From positions 1-8,248 of the forward strand of contig JAGVBL010000125.1 of the NCBI GenBank assembly GCA_020059785.1: a stretch of 8,248 nucleotides of DNA. The letters run 5' to 3'. The notes beneath the pieces were generated by a model. It did not search any database, was not told where the DNA came from, and was given only the letters and a program-made list of their open reading frames with translations. Position 1 is the stretch's first letter; the number at the start of each line of letters is the position of its first letter. Source of the stretch: Ignavibacteriales bacterium (GTDB lineage Bacteria > Bacteroidota > Ignavibacteria > Ignavibacteriales > Melioribacteraceae). This document shows positions 7,719 to 8,248 of the stretch, one piece after another. The translations under genes and the position numbers were made by a program.

Positions 7719-8248
7719 CTATTTCATCAGAATAAGTTTTTTAACCTGGCTGAACTGACCAGCATTTAATTTATAGAAATAAACTCCCGATGAGAGATTC
7801 GGAACATTTAATTTCACATTGTGAGTTCCGGCATCATACTCTCCTTCGGCAATGTTCATTACAACTTTACCGAGCATATCGATCAACTCCAGACGGACAT
7901 AATTTCTTTGCGGCAAGCTGAAAGAAATTGTTGTTGAAGGATTAAAAGGATTAGGATAATTCTGTAATAGCTTGTATTCGTCGGGCAACTTATCCGTATC
8001 ACTTACAGATACCACTTTATCACCGGTAATAAAACTTGCAACAGTAGAATAATCGCTTGTTCCTTTATCATTTGTAGCACTCACACGCCAGTAATATCTT
8101 GTATTAGCGTCAAGTGTTTTTGTTTGCATAGTTGTATCAGCAACCGTAGTATCAATAACCGTAGATGAAAAAACGGAGTTAATCGAAACCTGAACTTTAT
8201 ACGATATAGCTCCGGGGGAAACTCTCCATATCAAGATAGGATTTCGAG
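7719..8248 (-). CDS. C-terminal part of a T9SS-secreted protein: fibronectin type III domain plus type A sorting domain
   Basis: The 5' end lies beyond the right edge: the frame is open to the last base, and only the final 175 codons are visible. A TTG at 8234-8232 sits inside a domain and is not a start. The first part (8248 to about 8025) reads as a fibronectin type III domain, with the late-strand signature TRYYWRVSATNDKG and then STVASFITG. After a short linker comes KLPDEYKLLQNYPNPFNPS (7990-7935), and the protein ends GVYFYKLNAGQ...KKLILMK. This is the T9SS type A sorting domain (about 7988-7722) that takes proteins across the outer membrane and is removed or used for attachment. The catalytic or binding part is not visible. 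The GH8 gene starts 30 bases downstream, so the protein is probably from the same operon; a xylanase or xylan-binding protein is a guess from context only. Confidence 0.9.
   Translation of the reverse strand, partial: RNPILIWRVSPGAISYKVQVSINSVFSSTVIDTTVADTTMQTKTLDANTRYYWRVSATNDKGTSDYSTVASFITGDKVVSVSDTDKLPDEYKLLQNYPNPFNPSTTISFSLPQRNYVRLELIDMLGKVVMNIAEGEYDAGTHNVKLNVPNLSSGVYFYKLNAGQFSQVKKLILMK

Larger units (their letters stand above)
1..8248 (-). other. Putative acetyl-glucuronoxylan utilisation operon, open at both ends
   Basis: Six genes share one strand with spacers of 30, 55, 36, 13 and 24 bases in transcription order, and I found no convincing terminator or promoter between them. Their predicted jobs follow one substrate: T9SS-secreted protein, reducing-end exo-oligoxylanase, acetylesterase, GH115 glucuronidase, mutarotase, sodium/sugar symporter. 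The promoter and any regulator must be to the right of the window, and further genes may lie to the left. One transcript is inferred from spacing, not shown. Confidence 0.75.

Noticed and set aside
8232..8234. TTG as start codon of the rightmost gene
   Set aside because: The frame stays open to the window edge and the TTG lies inside a fibronectin III domain; there is no signal peptide, so the gene is truncated by the window.
1..8248. A CRISPR array, insertion sequence, tRNA or defence system
   Set aside because: Coding sequence fills nearly the whole window with spacers of 13 to 55 bases; no direct-repeat array, transposase or RNA-gene pattern was seen on either strand.

Overview
All six genes lie on the minus strand and read from right to left. 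They are separated by only 13 to 55 bases, with no convincing terminator or promoter between them. They look like one operon, or a large part of one, for breaking down acetylated glucuronoxylan. Both ends are open: the first gene (right edge) lacks its 5' end and the last (left edge) lacks its 3' end.

Organism: the right-hand protein ends in a type IX secretion (T9SS) type A sorting domain with the motif QNYPNPFNPST. That motif, AT-rich DNA, short spacers and a mixture of strong and weak Shine-Dalgarno sites point to the Bacteroidota/Chlorobi group. The 'YPNPFNPST' style is especially common in Ignavibacteria and relatives. The placement is an inference from one domain and general composition; no marker gene is present.

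Layout in transcription order: (1) 8248-7719, C-terminal part of a secreted protein with a fibronectin type III domain and a T9SS tail; (2) 7688-6453, a lipoprotein GH8 enzyme very close to reducing-end xylose-releasing exo-oligoxylanase (Rex); (3) 6397-4445, a secreted SGNH-type carbohydrate acetylesterase of the sialate O-acetylesterase/CE20-like kind; (4) 4408-1508, a secreted GH115 xylan alpha-1,2-glucuronidase; (5) 1494-355, a lipoprotein aldose 1-epimerase (GalM); (6) 330-1, the N-terminal third or less of an SGLT-type sodium/sugar symporter.

How they fit: the T9SS protein probably acts outside the cell, perhaps as an endo-acting xylanase or xylan binder, but its catalytic part is out of view. 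The esterase would remove acetyl groups, GH115 would remove (methyl)glucuronic acid, and Rex would release xylose from the reducing end of bared xylo-oligosaccharides. GalM would interconvert the anomers, and the symporter would bring the free sugar through the inner membrane with sodium. Every enzyme in view carries an export signal, so the scheme is depolymerisation outside the cytoplasm followed by monosaccharide import. I see no SusC/SusD pair, beta-xylosidase, xylose isomerase or regulator here; they may lie outside the window.

No RNA gene, CRISPR array, insertion sequence or long repeat was seen, and no gene-free stretch exceeds 55 bases. The individual families are known. The interest lies in their combination and in the lipoprotein forms of two enzymes that are best known from the cytoplasm.
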